Positions 1-11,048 of a stretch of 37,862 bases of DNA are shown here, one piece after another. The notes beneath the pieces were generated by a model. It had not been told where the DNA came from, ran no database searches, and saw nothing but the letters and a program-made list of their open reading frames with translations. Location: NCBI GenBank assembly GCA_029260435.1, contig JAJDDG010000145.1, positions 1 through 37,862 on the forward strand, in the 5' to 3' direction. Every line of letters begins with the position of its first letter. Within the stretch, counting starts at the first letter, position 1. The stretch is from Phycisphaerales bacterium. Its GTDB lineage: Bacteria; Planctomycetota; Phycisphaerae; Phycisphaerales; UBA1924. The position numbers and the translations under genes were made by a program.

Positions 1-120
1 GTCGGCGGTATGGTCGTGCCCGCCGCCCAGACAGAACCCCACGTTGCCGCGGATACCGCCGAAGATTGCCTGGAGGCAGATCGCGGTGAGGATCAGGATG
101 GTGGTCATTCGGCGGGACAT
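1..120 (-). CDS. Partial hypothetical protein, N-terminus only
   Basis: The reverse strand from 120 reads open to the window edge and gives 40 residues beginning MSRRMTTILILTAICLQAIF. A hydrophobic stretch at about residues 5-21 looks like a signal peptide or a single membrane anchor, followed by a Gly/His-rich segment (CLGGGHDHTAD). No function can be assigned from this fragment. It lies outside the distal tRNA-Ala remnant, so it probably marks the original chromosome flanking the island. The start ATG at 118-120 is preceded on the minus strand by the purine-poor sequence CCCCCGG, with no clear ribosome binding site. Confidence 0.45.
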   Translation of the reverse strand, partial: MSRRMTTILILTAICLQAIFGGIRGNVGFCLGGGHDHTAD

Positions 121-318
121 CCGGGGGAGTATATCGGTCAGTGGTTCTAGCGTTTCAGTCAAAAAAGTGGTTATTCACGCTAGATGTGAAGCTGGGCTCA
201 GGGAGGGGGCATTCCTTATATAGGTGTCCCAACTTCAATACCAGAAAGAAGACGGGAGTTTGGTCAACATCCGGGCAATCTGGCCATTGTCAGCACTCTT
301 CTCCCTCCGCGCATAAAA

Positions 319-349
319 AAACGCCCAACCCATTGCAGGCCAGGCGTTT
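319..349 (-). terminator. Intrinsic terminator next to the distal tRNA-Ala remnant
   Basis: Arms AAACGCC (319-325) and GGCGTTT (343-349) form a GC-rich stem. On the minus strand the stem is followed by a run of seven T. It lies 5 bases past the tRNA-Ala 3'-end remnant, as expected for the native terminator of a tRNA-Ala transcript. A diverged copy sits at 10703-10733 beside the second remnant. Apart from this and the remnant, I see nothing coding in 121-467. Confidence 0.75.
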
Positions 350-353
350 ATTC

Positions 354-392
354 GAAGTGGAACCAATCGGGTTCGAACCATCGACCTTTTGC
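354..392 (-). repeat. Decayed tRNA-Ala 3'-end remnant (outermost att site)
   Basis: 32 of 39 bases match the 3' end of the intact tRNA-Ala (37633-37671), including GAAGTGGA and the T-loop region TCGAACC. After TTGC the copy lacks the 8 bases around the anticodon and resumes with CAAGCGCGC. It cannot encode a functional tRNA. It is best explained as the far attachment site of an element that integrated in tRNA-Ala and then drifted. Confidence 0.7.
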
Positions 393-467
393 CAAGCGCG
401 CAATCAGTCGGTGCAAATTCAGTTGTCTTAAATTGGCTACCTGCGGTTTGAGTGTTAGCCCTTCAGT

Positions 468-3400
468 TCACAGGGTCGCTTCCCGGATCGAGCCACCGGC
501 GAACATTTCTGCCTGAGCGATCACGAGGTTGGTCGCAGATTCCTGCTGGTCCGGCGGGTATTTGTACTTGCGGAGCAACCGTTTGATCATCGCACGCATC
601 TTGGCGCGGACAGTTTCTTTCATAGTCCAATCGATCGTCGCGCTCTTGCGAATCCGATCGGTCAGCTCGCGGGCGATTGTTTTGAGGGTCTCGTCCCCAA
701 GCTCCTGTGAGGCGCTCTCATTGTTCGCGAGCGCATCGTAGAAGGCGACCTCCGAATCGTTGAGGCCCAAATTGCTGCCGCGTTTCTCTTCTTCACGTAT
801 CCGTTTGGCAAGCGCGACCATTTCTCTGATCACTTCGGCGGCTTCGATGCTCCGGTTTTTGTATTTGATGATCGAGGTTTCCAGCATTTCGCGGAATGAA
901 CGCGCCTGAACGATATTTTTTCGTCCTCGCACTTTGATTTCGTCATTGATCAGCTTTCGGAGCATCTCTAGCGCAAGGTTCTGTTGGGGGAGCTGCTGTA
1001 CATCGGCGAGAAACTCATCATCCAGAATGGAAATGTCCGGGTTCTTGAGGCCGGCGCACTGGAAGATGTCGATGACGCCCTCGGATGCGACCGCTTTGGA
1101 GACAATCTGCCGAACCGCTGTTTCCATGTCCTCATTCGAGCGACGCTTGGAGACAGTGGTTTTGACGATGCCAGCGCGGATGGTCTGGAAGAATCCCACA
1201 TCATCGCGTTTCGCCAACGCTTTGGGGTGCGGCACCGCGAGCGCAAATGCCTTGGACAGTTCGAGCACCGCCTGCAGGTACCGCTCCTTGCCCTTCTCGA
1301 GCCCCAGGATGTGGTCGATCGCCTTGGGGATCACGGCGATCCGCTCGGTTGCTTTCGAGGAAAAGAAGTGGCTGTAGTCGAAGCCGTGGTACATGGCTGC
1401 GACGACCTCGTACTTCTCCTGCATCACCGCGACGGCCTCACCTTGATCGACGGTGGTCTTCCCGCGCCCGCCGCCCGCCGTGTAGGTCGCCAGCGCCTTC
1501 TTCAGCTGTTCGGCGATCCCGATGTAGTCAACAACCAGCCCGCCGGGTTTGTCCTTGAACACGCGGTTCACCCGTGCGATCGCCTGCATGAGGCCGTGGC
1601 CGCGCATGGGTTTGTCGATGTACATCGTGTGCATGCTGGGGCAGTCGAACCCCGTGAGCCACATATCACGGACAATGACCAGCCTGAGCGGGTCGTTCGC
1701 GTCTTTGAACCGCTTGGCGAGCGCTTCCCGGCGGGTCTTGTTGCGCGCGTGCTTGGTGACCTCCGGGCCCTCGCTCGCGTTGCCGGTCATGACGACCTTG
1801 ATCTCACCCTTTTTGTCGTCGTCGTGGTACCACTGCGGGCGGAGCTTGCAGATCGCGTCGTGCAGGGCCATGCAGATCCGGCGCGACATCGTGACCACCA
1901 TCGCCTTGCCGTCCATGGCCGACAGCCTGTCCTCGAAGTGTATGACGATGTCCTCGGCGACCTGCGCGAGGCGTTCCTCGGAGCCGACGAGCGCCTCGAG
2001 CGCCGCCCACTTGGTCTTGAGCTTCTCCGTCTCGTCGAGCTCCTGCCCCTCGGTGACCTCGTCGATCTCCTCGTCGATCGACGCGGCGGCGGCTTCGTCC
2101 AGCCCGAGCTTGATCAGCCGGCCCGAGTACAGGATCGGCACGGTCGCCTGATCCTCGATCGCCTGCTGGATGTCGTAGATGTCGATCTCGTTGCCGAAGA
2201 CGCCGCGCGTGCTCACGTCGGCCTGCTCGACAGGCGTGCCGGTAAACGCAATAAACGTTGCTTTGGGCAGCGCGTCGCGGCAATACTTGGCAAACCCGTA
2301 CCCGATCTCGCCGGTCTTCTGGTTGATCTTCGCGCGGAAGCCGTACTGGCTCCGGTGTGCCTCGTCCGCGATGACGATGATATTCCGGCGGTCGGAGAGC
2401 AGGGGGTGGTCGCTTCCCCGGTCGTCGGGCATGAACTTCTGGATCGTCGTGAAGACAACGCCGCCGCTGGCCCGGTCGAGTTTCTCGCGGAGCTCCTCGC
2501 GGTTGGTGATCTGCTCCGGCGTCTGTCGAAGGATCGCCTTGCCGTCGGCGAATGTGGCGAACAGCTGGTCGTCGAGGTCGTTGCGGTCGGTCAGCACTAC
2601 GACGGTCGGGTTTTCGAGGCCCGGGTGATCGATCAGCCTGCCCGCGTAGAACAGCATCGTCAGGCTCTTGCCCGAGCCTTGGGTATGCCAGATCACGCCG
2701 GCGCGCTGGTCGCCGTCCGGGCGCGTCGCGGTGACCGTCGCGTCGATCGCCTTACGCACCGCGTGGAACTGGTGGTAGGCGGCGATCTTCTTGACGATTT
2801 GCCCGTCGTGGGACTCGAAGACGGTGAAGTTGCGGACATAATCGAGAAACCAGCGCTTATCGAAGACGCCCTTGATTACGACGTCGAGCTGGGGCTGTGT
2901 TTTCGGCGCGACATCGACCCCGTCGGTGGTCCGCCACGGGGTAAACCTGTCCTTGCCGGCGGTGAGCGAGCCGATACGTGCGTCGATGCCGTCGGAGATC
3001 AGCAGCAGAGCATTGGGCACAAACAAGCTCGGGATCTCCGCCTTGTAGGTTTGGAACTGCTTGAAGGCGCTCCAGATGTCCGCGTCCTCGTCCGCGGCGT
3101 TCTTCAGCTCGATCACGGCGAGCGGGAGCCCGTTGACGAAGACGACGACATCCGGGCGGCGGTTGTGCTGGTTCGAGTTGATCGTTTCGATCACTGTGAA
3201 TTGGTTGACGGCGAGCCAGTCGTTGCGGTCCGGGTCTTCGAAATCGAAGAGCCAGACTTTGTCGCCCCTCTCTTCGCCGTCCGGTGTGCGGTAGCGGACA
3301 TCGACCCCGTCGCGGAGCATGGCGTGGAACGCCTGGTTGTTTTCGATTAGCGAGGGGGAGCTCGGGCGGTGGAGCAGCCGGATGACCTCTTCGATCGTGT

Positions 3401-3584
3401 CAGCGGGGATATCCGGGTTGATGGCGATCAGCGCGTCGCGGAGACGCTCGGTGAGGATGATCTCGGTATAGTCGGTGCGCTCGGAGACGGGTGAATCAGG
3501 AGCGATGCTGGGTCCATGAATTAGTTCATAGCCGAGTTGCTGAAACCACTCCAGCGCGGCGAACTCGACATCTTCCTCTCGCAC
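468..3584 (-). CDS. hsdR: Type I restriction endonuclease, motor subunit HsdR
   Basis: HsdR translocates DNA with ATP and cuts it at a distance from the site recognised by HsdS. The 1038 residues are full length for the family. The N-terminal nuclease domain shows the PD-(D/E)xK pattern: D145 in RRPDVVVF, then E159 and K161 in VIELK. The SF2 motor follows: Walker A TQGSGKS (301-307), DEAH box (407-410), motif III FTGTP (447-451) and a motif VI-like [10 protein letters not shown] near residue 690. The C-terminal helical region is present. It is the last gene of the operon and starts 4 bases after the HIRAN gene stops. No frameshift or lost catalytic residue is visible, so the enzyme looks active. 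Confidence 0.97.
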   Translation of the reverse strand: MREEDVEFAALEWFQQLGYELIHGPSIAPDSPVSERTDYTEIILTERLRDALIAINPDIPADTIEEVIRLLHRPSSPSLIENNQAFHAMLRDGVDVRYRTPDGEERGDKVWLFDFEDPDRNDWLAVNQFTVIETINSNQHNRRPDVVVFVNGLPLAVIELKNAADEDADIWSAFKQFQTYKAEIPSLFVPNALLLISDGIDARIGSLTAGKDRFTPWRTTDGVDVAPKTQPQLDVVIKGVFDKRWFLDYVRNFTVFESHDGQIVKKIAAYHQFHAVRKAIDATVTATRPDGDQRAGVIWHTQGSGKSLTMLFYAGRLIDHPGLENPTVVVLTDRNDLDDQLFATFADGKAILRQTPEQITNREELREKLDRASGGVVFTTIQKFMPDDRGSDHPLLSDRRNIIVIADEAHRSQYGFRAKINQKTGEIGYGFAKYCRDALPKATFIAFTGTPVEQADVSTRGVFGNEIDIYDIQQAIEDQATVPILYSGRLIKLGLDEAAAASIDEEIDEVTEGQELDETEKLKTKWAALEALVGSEERLAQVAEDIVIHFEDRLSAMDGKAMVVTMSRRICMALHDAICKLRPQWYHDDDKKGEIKVVMTGNASEGPEVTKHARNKTRREALAKRFKDANDPLRLVIVRDMWLTGFDCPSMHTMYIDKPMRGHGLMQAIARVNRVFKDKPGGLVVDYIGIAEQLKKALATYTAGGGRGKTTVDQGEAVAVMQEKYEVVAAMYHGFDYSHFFSSKATERIAVIPKAIDHILGLEKGKERYLQAVLELSKAFALAVPHPKALAKRDDVGFFQTIRAGIVKTTVSKRRSNEDMETAVRQIVSKAVASEGVIDIFQCAGLKNPDISILDDEFLADVQQLPQQNLALEMLRKLINDEIKVRGRKNIVQARSFREMLETSIIKYKNRSIEAAEVIREMVALAKRIREEEKRGSNLGLNDSEVAFYDALANNESASQELGDETLKTIARELTDRIRKSATIDWTMKETVRAKMRAMIKRLLRKYKYPPDQQESATNLVIAQAEMFAGGSIREATL

Positions 3585-3588
3585 AGAA

Positions 3589-4359
3589 TTACCTCACTGG
3601 AGACTCAGTCAGTGGTGCCATCACTTCATAATTGCTGCCAGAACACGGACAGAATCCGTTTGGCCAACACGCGTTGACACGGCAAAGGAGCCGCTGTTGT
3701 AACGGGGCTCCCGAATTCATGCGCTCTACTTCGACTTGGATGAAGTCCGGTGGACACTTATGACAAATCTCTTTGATGTCCCTCGCAAGATAACGTGGCA
3801 CATAACCAAGCATCAGTCGATCGTTGTCAGCCATAGGGCGAACGGCAACCGCATGTGGATCGTGGGGGTTTTGTAGATCAAGCATCAACGCAAGCTGCTC
3901 ACTTGGCTGTAGCATATTCACTCGTTGGACCGCAGCTTCCGGCATCCAGCGAAGCCCGTGAAGAAAGAATTTCGTCACAAAGCAGCCATCTTGGTCCGGT
4001 GTAGGGCAAGGGAAGACTTCGTATCGATCCGTTTGCCGCCGCCCCTCTGTAACGCCTAGCAGCGAGATTGGATCAGGAGGATTGTCAGGATCGAATCCTC
4101 CCCAAACCAAAAAAGCCTCATATTCTGGGCGCGAGCTTGAGAGCATTCTATTCATAAAAATTGGGAATAGTTCGTCAGACTCGTACGCGGTGTGCAAGTC
4201 ATCCATGCCGGGGAATGGCTGGAAGCCTGCGAGTTGTTCTGATCCACGTGTGTAAACGAACCGATATGTGTCGTCGATTCGATCCAGCCTTCCCACCGGA
4301 CCCCAGTGGCCCGCGTCTGGCTCGTTGCTCCGAAATGCGATAAAAAGCGAATTGGTCAT
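3589..4359 (-). CDS. HIRAN-domain protein with a HipA N-subdomain-like start
   Basis: The 256 residues have two parts. Residues 17-90 (GPVGRLDR..., YRFVYTRG, then [13 protein letters not shown]) resemble the small N-terminal subdomain of HipA kinases. Residues about 130-225 carry a HIRAN-like pattern: [34 protein letters not shown] domains are known to bind single-stranded or damaged DNA ends. The C-terminus has a cysteine cluster (C227, C231, C237, C239), possibly a metal site. The gene overlaps the upstream kinase gene by ATGA, so the two are probably co-translated. I infer the pair is a HipA-type kinase split in two, with HIRAN as a DNA sensor. The HIRAN call is fairly firm; the HipA-like part is tentative. 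Confidence 0.7.
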   Translation of the reverse strand: MTNSLFIAFRSNEPDAGHWGPVGRLDRIDDTYRFVYTRGSEQLAGFQPFPGMDDLHTAYESDELFPIFMNRMLSSSRPEYEAFLVWGGFDPDNPPDPISLLGVTEGRRQTDRYEVFPCPTPDQDGCFVTKFFLHGLRWMPEAAVQRVNMLQPSEQLALMLDLQNPHDPHAVAVRPMADNDRLMLGYVPRYLARDIKEICHKCPPDFIQVEVERMNSGAPLQQRLLCRVNACWPNGFCPCSGSNYEVMAPLTESPVR

Positions 4360-5261
4360 GCCGTAGAGTCCACCAGCGCCCGCTGGTTTTCGGTTAGGAG
4401 TTCGAACGTGAATTGTCGGCAGATCTTCGACATGCGATGTGGGGGCACCTGGCGCAGGATCTCCTCGATTGTAGTGCTATCGACCTCTGAGAGCTTCCGA
4501 CGCCAGATCCTAGCAGCCTCCGGTTGCTGGGATGCAAACTCTATCCAAGCCGCCCGAGTTGAGAGAGGGCGTTTATCGCCCGAGGCTTTGAAGAATGCGG
4601 ACCGTGCCTTGCGAGCAAACGTCGGCACACGTGCGCCCTCGTCGGCGGTCGTCAGCCTCATCTGCCGCGCCTCGTCGGTCAGGTTTCGAGCAAGCGCAGC
4701 ACCATGATCAAAGCTGGGTGCAAGTACGAGTCGGTGATCGTTTAGTATTGCGCCCCAATTTTCGTGGTGACGGTCTTGATTTGCAATCCAGGCATCCAGC
4801 ATGACATACCCAACGAATACGTCAATCGCGGATTCGATCCCATCAGGAGCATGCTCCATCCACTGATCTGAGGGGGGGCGAATTATCCTGACGGCTTTAG
4901 TTACTGCATCCACTGTGTGAGCTTGGACCTTGTACCGCGTGCCTACGGGGTAACGCTTGTCCAGTGCTAAAAGGATCTGATTGCCCAGCACGAGCGATGC
5001 CGGCGGCAAGACGCACGATGAGCAAATAACGCCGGGGTTGTTCGTGCCCATCTCGGTGGCCAGATCGTAATGCACGTGGGGCATGCCGAGCAGGGCGGCG
5101 AGTTCACAGGCAACTTTCTCCGCCCAATCTTCCCCGGTCCCCCTTTCCTCGGCTTTGAAGAGAACACGTTCGCCATCTTGCCGAAACCAGTATTTGCGCT
5201 TGGTACCAAGCTGCTCCAGGTTCAAGGCAGATTCAGGATTGACCGAGCGGACGCGATACAT
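4356..5261 (-). CDS. HipA-like serine/threonine kinase (stand-alone catalytic subunit)
   Basis: 301 residues, short for HipA (about 440), because the usual N-terminal subdomain is missing. Kinase landmarks are present: candidate ATP-binding lysine K36 in VLFKAE, helix-C glutamate near E48, catalytic loop NQDRHHENWG (161-170, D163 and N168) and metal-binding D185 in SFDHGAAL, the DFG equivalent. HipA-family kinases phosphorylate proteins such as aminoacyl-tRNA synthetases and act as toxins; the substrate here is unknown. The missing N-terminal part may be supplied by the next gene (HIRAN protein), with which it overlaps by 4 bases. It starts 3 bases after hsdS stops. A role as a sensor or abortive effector of the R-M system is inference. 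Confidence 0.8.
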   Translation of the reverse strand: MYRVRSVNPESALNLEQLGTKRKYWFRQDGERVLFKAEERGTGEDWAEKVACELAALLGMPHVHYDLATEMGTNNPGVICSSCVLPPASLVLGNQILLALDKRYPVGTRYKVQAHTVDAVTKAVRIIRPPSDQWMEHAPDGIESAIDVFVGYVMLDAWIANQDRHHENWGAILNDHRLVLAPSFDHGAALARNLTDEARQMRLTTADEGARVPTFARKARSAFFKASGDKRPLSTRAAWIEFASQQPEAARIWRRKLSEVDSTTIEEILRQVPPHRMSKICRQFTFELLTENQRALVDSTA

Positions 5262-5264
5262 TTT

Positions 5265-6627
<1,363 letters not shown>

Positions 6628-6647
<20 letters not shown>

Positions 6648-7182
6648 GACAGCTTCTCAGAAATCGACACCTGATAATGTCAGCATCCATTTGCTTGGTC
6701 TGGGCGCTCAAAGCGAGGTCGAGCTTCAACAAGGCTCGCTCGAAGGTATCCGTGCATGGTCGACGTGCGAGCAGCGGCTTAATAGAAGGGTCTGGGAATC
6801 GCCGCCGATGTACCTCGGAGTTCTGTTCAACGATTACGGGCGCAACATCCATGTCGAACTGACTAGCGGTGATGTCGATGTCGAGTCCGTCGATGCGAAG
6901 CCATAAATGAGCTTTGAGCGTGCCGTCATCGGCATCCCACTGGCACAGATCGATATCTCCTCGGCGTAGCAGGCGAGCCAACCGATAGCCCAAGACGCAC
7001 GACGTGAAGTCGCACCAGTTATGAGGAAAATTGGCTGGGGCATTTGGATTTTTTGTCTGTATCACTTCTCGGACAGAACGAGCGGCATCATGCGAATCAA
7101 TGTCCATCGTTTTAAGAACCTGACGAGTTTCATCGGCAACTTCGTATATGAGTTCTTGTAGATCGACTGGATCGTCAGGCAT
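6628..7182 (-). CDS. Uncharacterised protein with a possible Cys-His-Asp triad
   Basis: 184 residues from the ATG at 7182, chosen because it overlaps the rhuM stop by 8 bases (ATGCCTGA), the coupling used elsewhere in the operon. Residues 51-60 (NFPHNWCDFT), H92 in HLWL and D101/D103 in DIDITASQF form a pattern like that of transglutaminase- or papain-like proteins, in which a Cys, a His and an Asp form the active site. A second cysteine (C62) lies near C57. If real, it could be a protease, deamidase or acyltransferase encoded within the restriction operon. I cannot name the family with certainty. An upstream ATG would add 15 residues but lies within rhuM. Confidence 0.75.
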
Positions 7183-8211
7183 GACCGCCCCTCTCCAGCC
7201 GTTTGGCCGCTTGCACGGCATGGTCAAAATCGCTTGTTGGCTCGTTTGCCTCGCGCAACCGACGGGCGTCTTCGAGCTTCTCGAACTCCTTTATGGCGTG
7301 CTTCTTGGCCAGCTTCGCTGACACCTTCCCGGCGTGGCTCAGGATATTCCGCTCGTTGAACTCCATGAACGCGTCGAGCTTCTTGATCCAGTCGCCCATG
7401 TGCATCGGGTTCTTGCGGGTCGCCTGATCCTCGGCGAAATCCAGATACATGGTTACTACGCGATTAAGCGCGGCGATCTCCTCCTGATCCAGATAGTTCT
7501 TTGCGACTTGCACATCACCTTTGCGGATCGGGCCGCCCGGCGCGTTCTTCCAAGTCTTGAGCCCCATGTTGGGCTGGTCTGCATCCGCTCGCAGCTTGAT
7601 CATCTCGGCGGCTGTGTGCCCATGGATTGCCCAATGGAGTTTGTTCTGTACTGTTGCAAAGAACTCCTGCGTGAGCGTGTCGTCCTTGGAGTAGTCGATA
7701 CTCGTTGCGTAGATGTCCGTGATCTTCTGATAGAACCGGCGCTCCGATGCCCGGATATCACGGATGCGTTCGAGCAGTTCGTCGAAGTAGTCTCCCCCAA
7801 GGTTGCGGCCCTCCTTGAGGCGCTCGTCGTCCATGGCGAAGCCTTTGACGAGGTACTCACTGAGAGTGGCTGTCGCCCATTGGCGGAACTGGGTTCCGCG
7901 GCTGGACCGGACCCGATAGCCGACGGCGATGATTGCGTCGAGGGAGTAGTGGAGAAGAGATCGCTGAACTTCTCTTTTACTCTCGATTCGAACTTGTAAG
8001 TAACTCTTACAGGTTGCCTCTTCTTGCAACTCGCCGTCGCTGTAAATCGCTGCGATATGCTGGGTTATGTTCTGGGGTGTGGTCCGGAACAACTCCGCCA
8101 TCTGAGCCTGGGTGAGCCAGACTGTCTCGCCCTCGATCCGCACGCGCAGGGCCTCGCCGCCGTCGTTGGGCTGGAAGAGCATCATTCCGGGATTGGGAAC
8201 CGAATCGGGCA

Positions 8212-8212
<1 letters not shown>
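7175..8212 (-). CDS. rhuM: RhuM-family protein
   Basis: 345 residues matching the RhuM family, often found inside type I R-M loci and pathogenicity islands. The N-terminal part (VWLTQAQMAELFRTTPQNIT, residues about 29-48) looks like a helix-turn-helix followed by the typical LHYSLDAIIAVGYRVRSSRG segment. The C-terminal half is helical (LDQEEIAALNRVVTMYLDFAE). The molecular role of RhuM is not established; DNA binding or regulation is the usual guess. The start ATG overlaps the hsdM stop (TAATG). The same frame stays open far upstream, but that part is antisense-like shadow within hsdM. Confidence 0.9.
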
Positions 8213-9846
<1,634 letters not shown>

Positions 9847-9896
9847 GGGCAGCAGTGGGGACAGGAATTCCCAGAGTGCTCAGGCTGTATGAAACC

Positions 9897-9925
9897 ATTG
9901 CACACGAGGTGGCGGGGAGTGTCAA
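9897..9925 (-). promoter_or_regulatory. Promoter of the type I R-M operon
   Basis: On the minus strand, TTGACA (plus 9920-9925) and TGCAAT (plus 9897-9902) are separated by exactly 17 bases. The -35 box is a perfect consensus and the -10 matches 4 of 6. The predicted transcription start is about 40-50 bases ahead of the hsdM start. No other promoter-like pair is needed for the seven downstream genes, whose spacing suggests a single transcript. Confidence 0.6.
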
Positions 9926-9933
9926 TACACTCC
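9916..9933. promoter_or_regulatory. Palindromic operator overlapping the hsdM -35 box
   Basis: GGAGTGT and ACACTCC are perfect 7-base inverted arms around a 4-base centre. The right arm region contains the -35 hexamer, so a dimeric repressor bound here would block RNA polymerase. RhuM, with its helix-turn-helix-like N-terminus, or a regulator elsewhere in the island could be the ligand. The palindrome is seen; the regulation is inferred. Confidence 0.5.
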
Positions 9934-9970
9934 AATCACAGGGCCTGAAGTCCGGCGAGATTCCACAAAC

Positions 9971-10294
9971 CTAAGCGTCAAATGCCTCGATGAGACCGGC
10001 ACTAGCTGAAATCCAGGTTTGGATATCGCGTTCACTGTATGAACACGACTCAATCGCCGAATCTGCCTCCCCACTTAGTGCCTTGAGAAGGTGATGGATC
10101 TCCTGCTGCCGCCGGATGGCCGTTGCCGTTCGTTGGCCGTGCTTCAAGGCATTCAGGCACGCCCGTTGTTTCTCCCGGCACGTCACCGGGCCAGTAGACC
10201 GCTCCCACGGCTTCACCCGAGCGGCATTTGCCCTGAGGCTCCTGAGCCCGGCTTGACTCAAGCGATACCGGCGTTTTTCGTGGTGCATGACCAA
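9971..10294 (-). CDS. Small hypothetical protein of the STGP/NALKHG type
   Basis: 107 basic residues. The N-terminal part (RRYRLSQAGLRSLRANAARV, then PWERSTGPVT and CLNALKHGQRT) matches a pattern I recognise from many short uncharacterised bacterial proteins that share the sequence STGP followed by NALKHG. Their function is unknown to me. The gene lies upstream of the R-M operon on the same strand, with 125 bases and the operon promoter between them, so it is probably separate. A longer overlapping frame (to 10667) also exists but shows no recognisable domain. Confidence 0.6.
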   Translation of the reverse strand: MVMHHEKRRYRLSQAGLRSLRANAARVKPWERSTGPVTCREKQRACLNALKHGQRTATAIRRQQEIHHLLKALSGEADSAIESCSYSERDIQTWISASAGLIEAFDA

Positions 10295-10702
10295 TTCCTA
10301 GTTCGTTTGATAGAGAGCTTGCTTTCGTACTAATCGGCGTGGATTTTCCAGCCTGCCCGTGTTCCCCACTAGTTCCGCGTTCCCCTTGCAGGTCTTGCCA
10401 TGCGGTCGCTTGCCGCCGGAAGGTGTTCATCGCGGATTCGATTGCGTGATTCAGCCCGCGGAATACATCTACGCGGCTTTCACGCGCTGTCAGTTTGGCA
10501 AGATGGCCTGACCCCCTCCTGAAATCTTGATCCAGTCTAAGAATTAGATTTAGGCACGATGGTGCTTGTCCCCCTATGCCTGTCAAAGCCACCCGTTCGA
10601 ATATGGCGTTATTTCTCTTGTCACACTCGCAAACGTGCCAGCAAAAACGGGTCAACCATCGGGTCACAGCGGGTCAGCCCTCTCATTACTCTGCGCATAA
10701 AA
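10295..10702. other. Intergenic stretch without a supported gene
   Basis: About 400 bases between the small hypothetical gene and the second terminator/att copy. A minus-strand frame through it (start near 10667) reads open, but its codon pattern and lack of a recognisable domain do not support a gene. I see no RNA gene. It forms the right end of the outer element. Confidence 0.4.
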
Positions 10703-10733
10703 AAACGCCTAAACCTTTGCGGGCCAGGCGTTT
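10703..10733 (-). terminator. Second copy of the tRNA-Ala terminator
   Basis: Arms AAACGCCT (10703-10710) and AGGCGTTT (10726-10733). On the minus strand the stem runs into seven T. It lies 5 bases beyond the tRNA-Ala remnant at 10738, as at 319-349. The flank GCGCATAAAAAAACGCC is shared by both copies, while the loop differs. Confidence 0.75.
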
Positions 10734-10737
10734 ATTC

Positions 10738-10785
10738 GAAGTGGAGCCGACCGGGATCGAACCGACGACCTCTTGCATGCCATGC
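10738..10785 (-). repeat. tRNA-Ala 3'-end duplicate (inner att site)
   Basis: 46 of 48 bases match 37633-37680, the 3' part of the intact tRNA-Ala from its end through the anticodon loop (CTTGCATGCCATGC). Sequence then diverges sharply (GGCACACC instead of AAGCGC), so it is not a whole tRNA. A 3'-tRNA duplicate about 27 kb from the intact gene, with an integrase beside the intact copy, is the classic att signature of an integrative element. Confidence 0.88.
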
Positions 10786-11048
10786 GGCACACCACCCTCA
10801 CGGAGGTTGGCGACAACCTGAGTGTGGGAATCAGCTTAACTACAAGGGCCAGAATCGCAATTGGTTGTACCCAGGTGCAAGCAGGTTCAGGTTGTCTCAC
10901 CCCGTTGCACCGCCAAACGAGTACCAAAGAGGTAGAGTCCGATGGGGCACCACAATCGAGATCGGTTACCCCAGCGGCCGTTCCAAAAGGCGGCTCTGTC
11001 GTTTCTGCTCATCCCCTTCGAGTTACGGGTGTCCGCTAGCCAATATTC

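Noticed and set aside
984-3350. Very long plus-strand open frame opposite hsdR
   Set aside because: High-GC codon usage of hsdR leaves the antisense frame open; the protein is low-complexity and has no domain.
10050-10667. Alternative 205-residue minus-strand frame
   Set aside because: It overlaps the better-supported 107-residue gene in another frame, and its composition shows no recognisable domain.
10576-10821. Open frame on the plus strand containing VEPTGIEPTTS
   Set aside because: It translates the terminator and the tRNA-Ala remnant; such peptides are well-known artefacts of antisense tRNA sequence. The frame at 141-431 is the same artefact.
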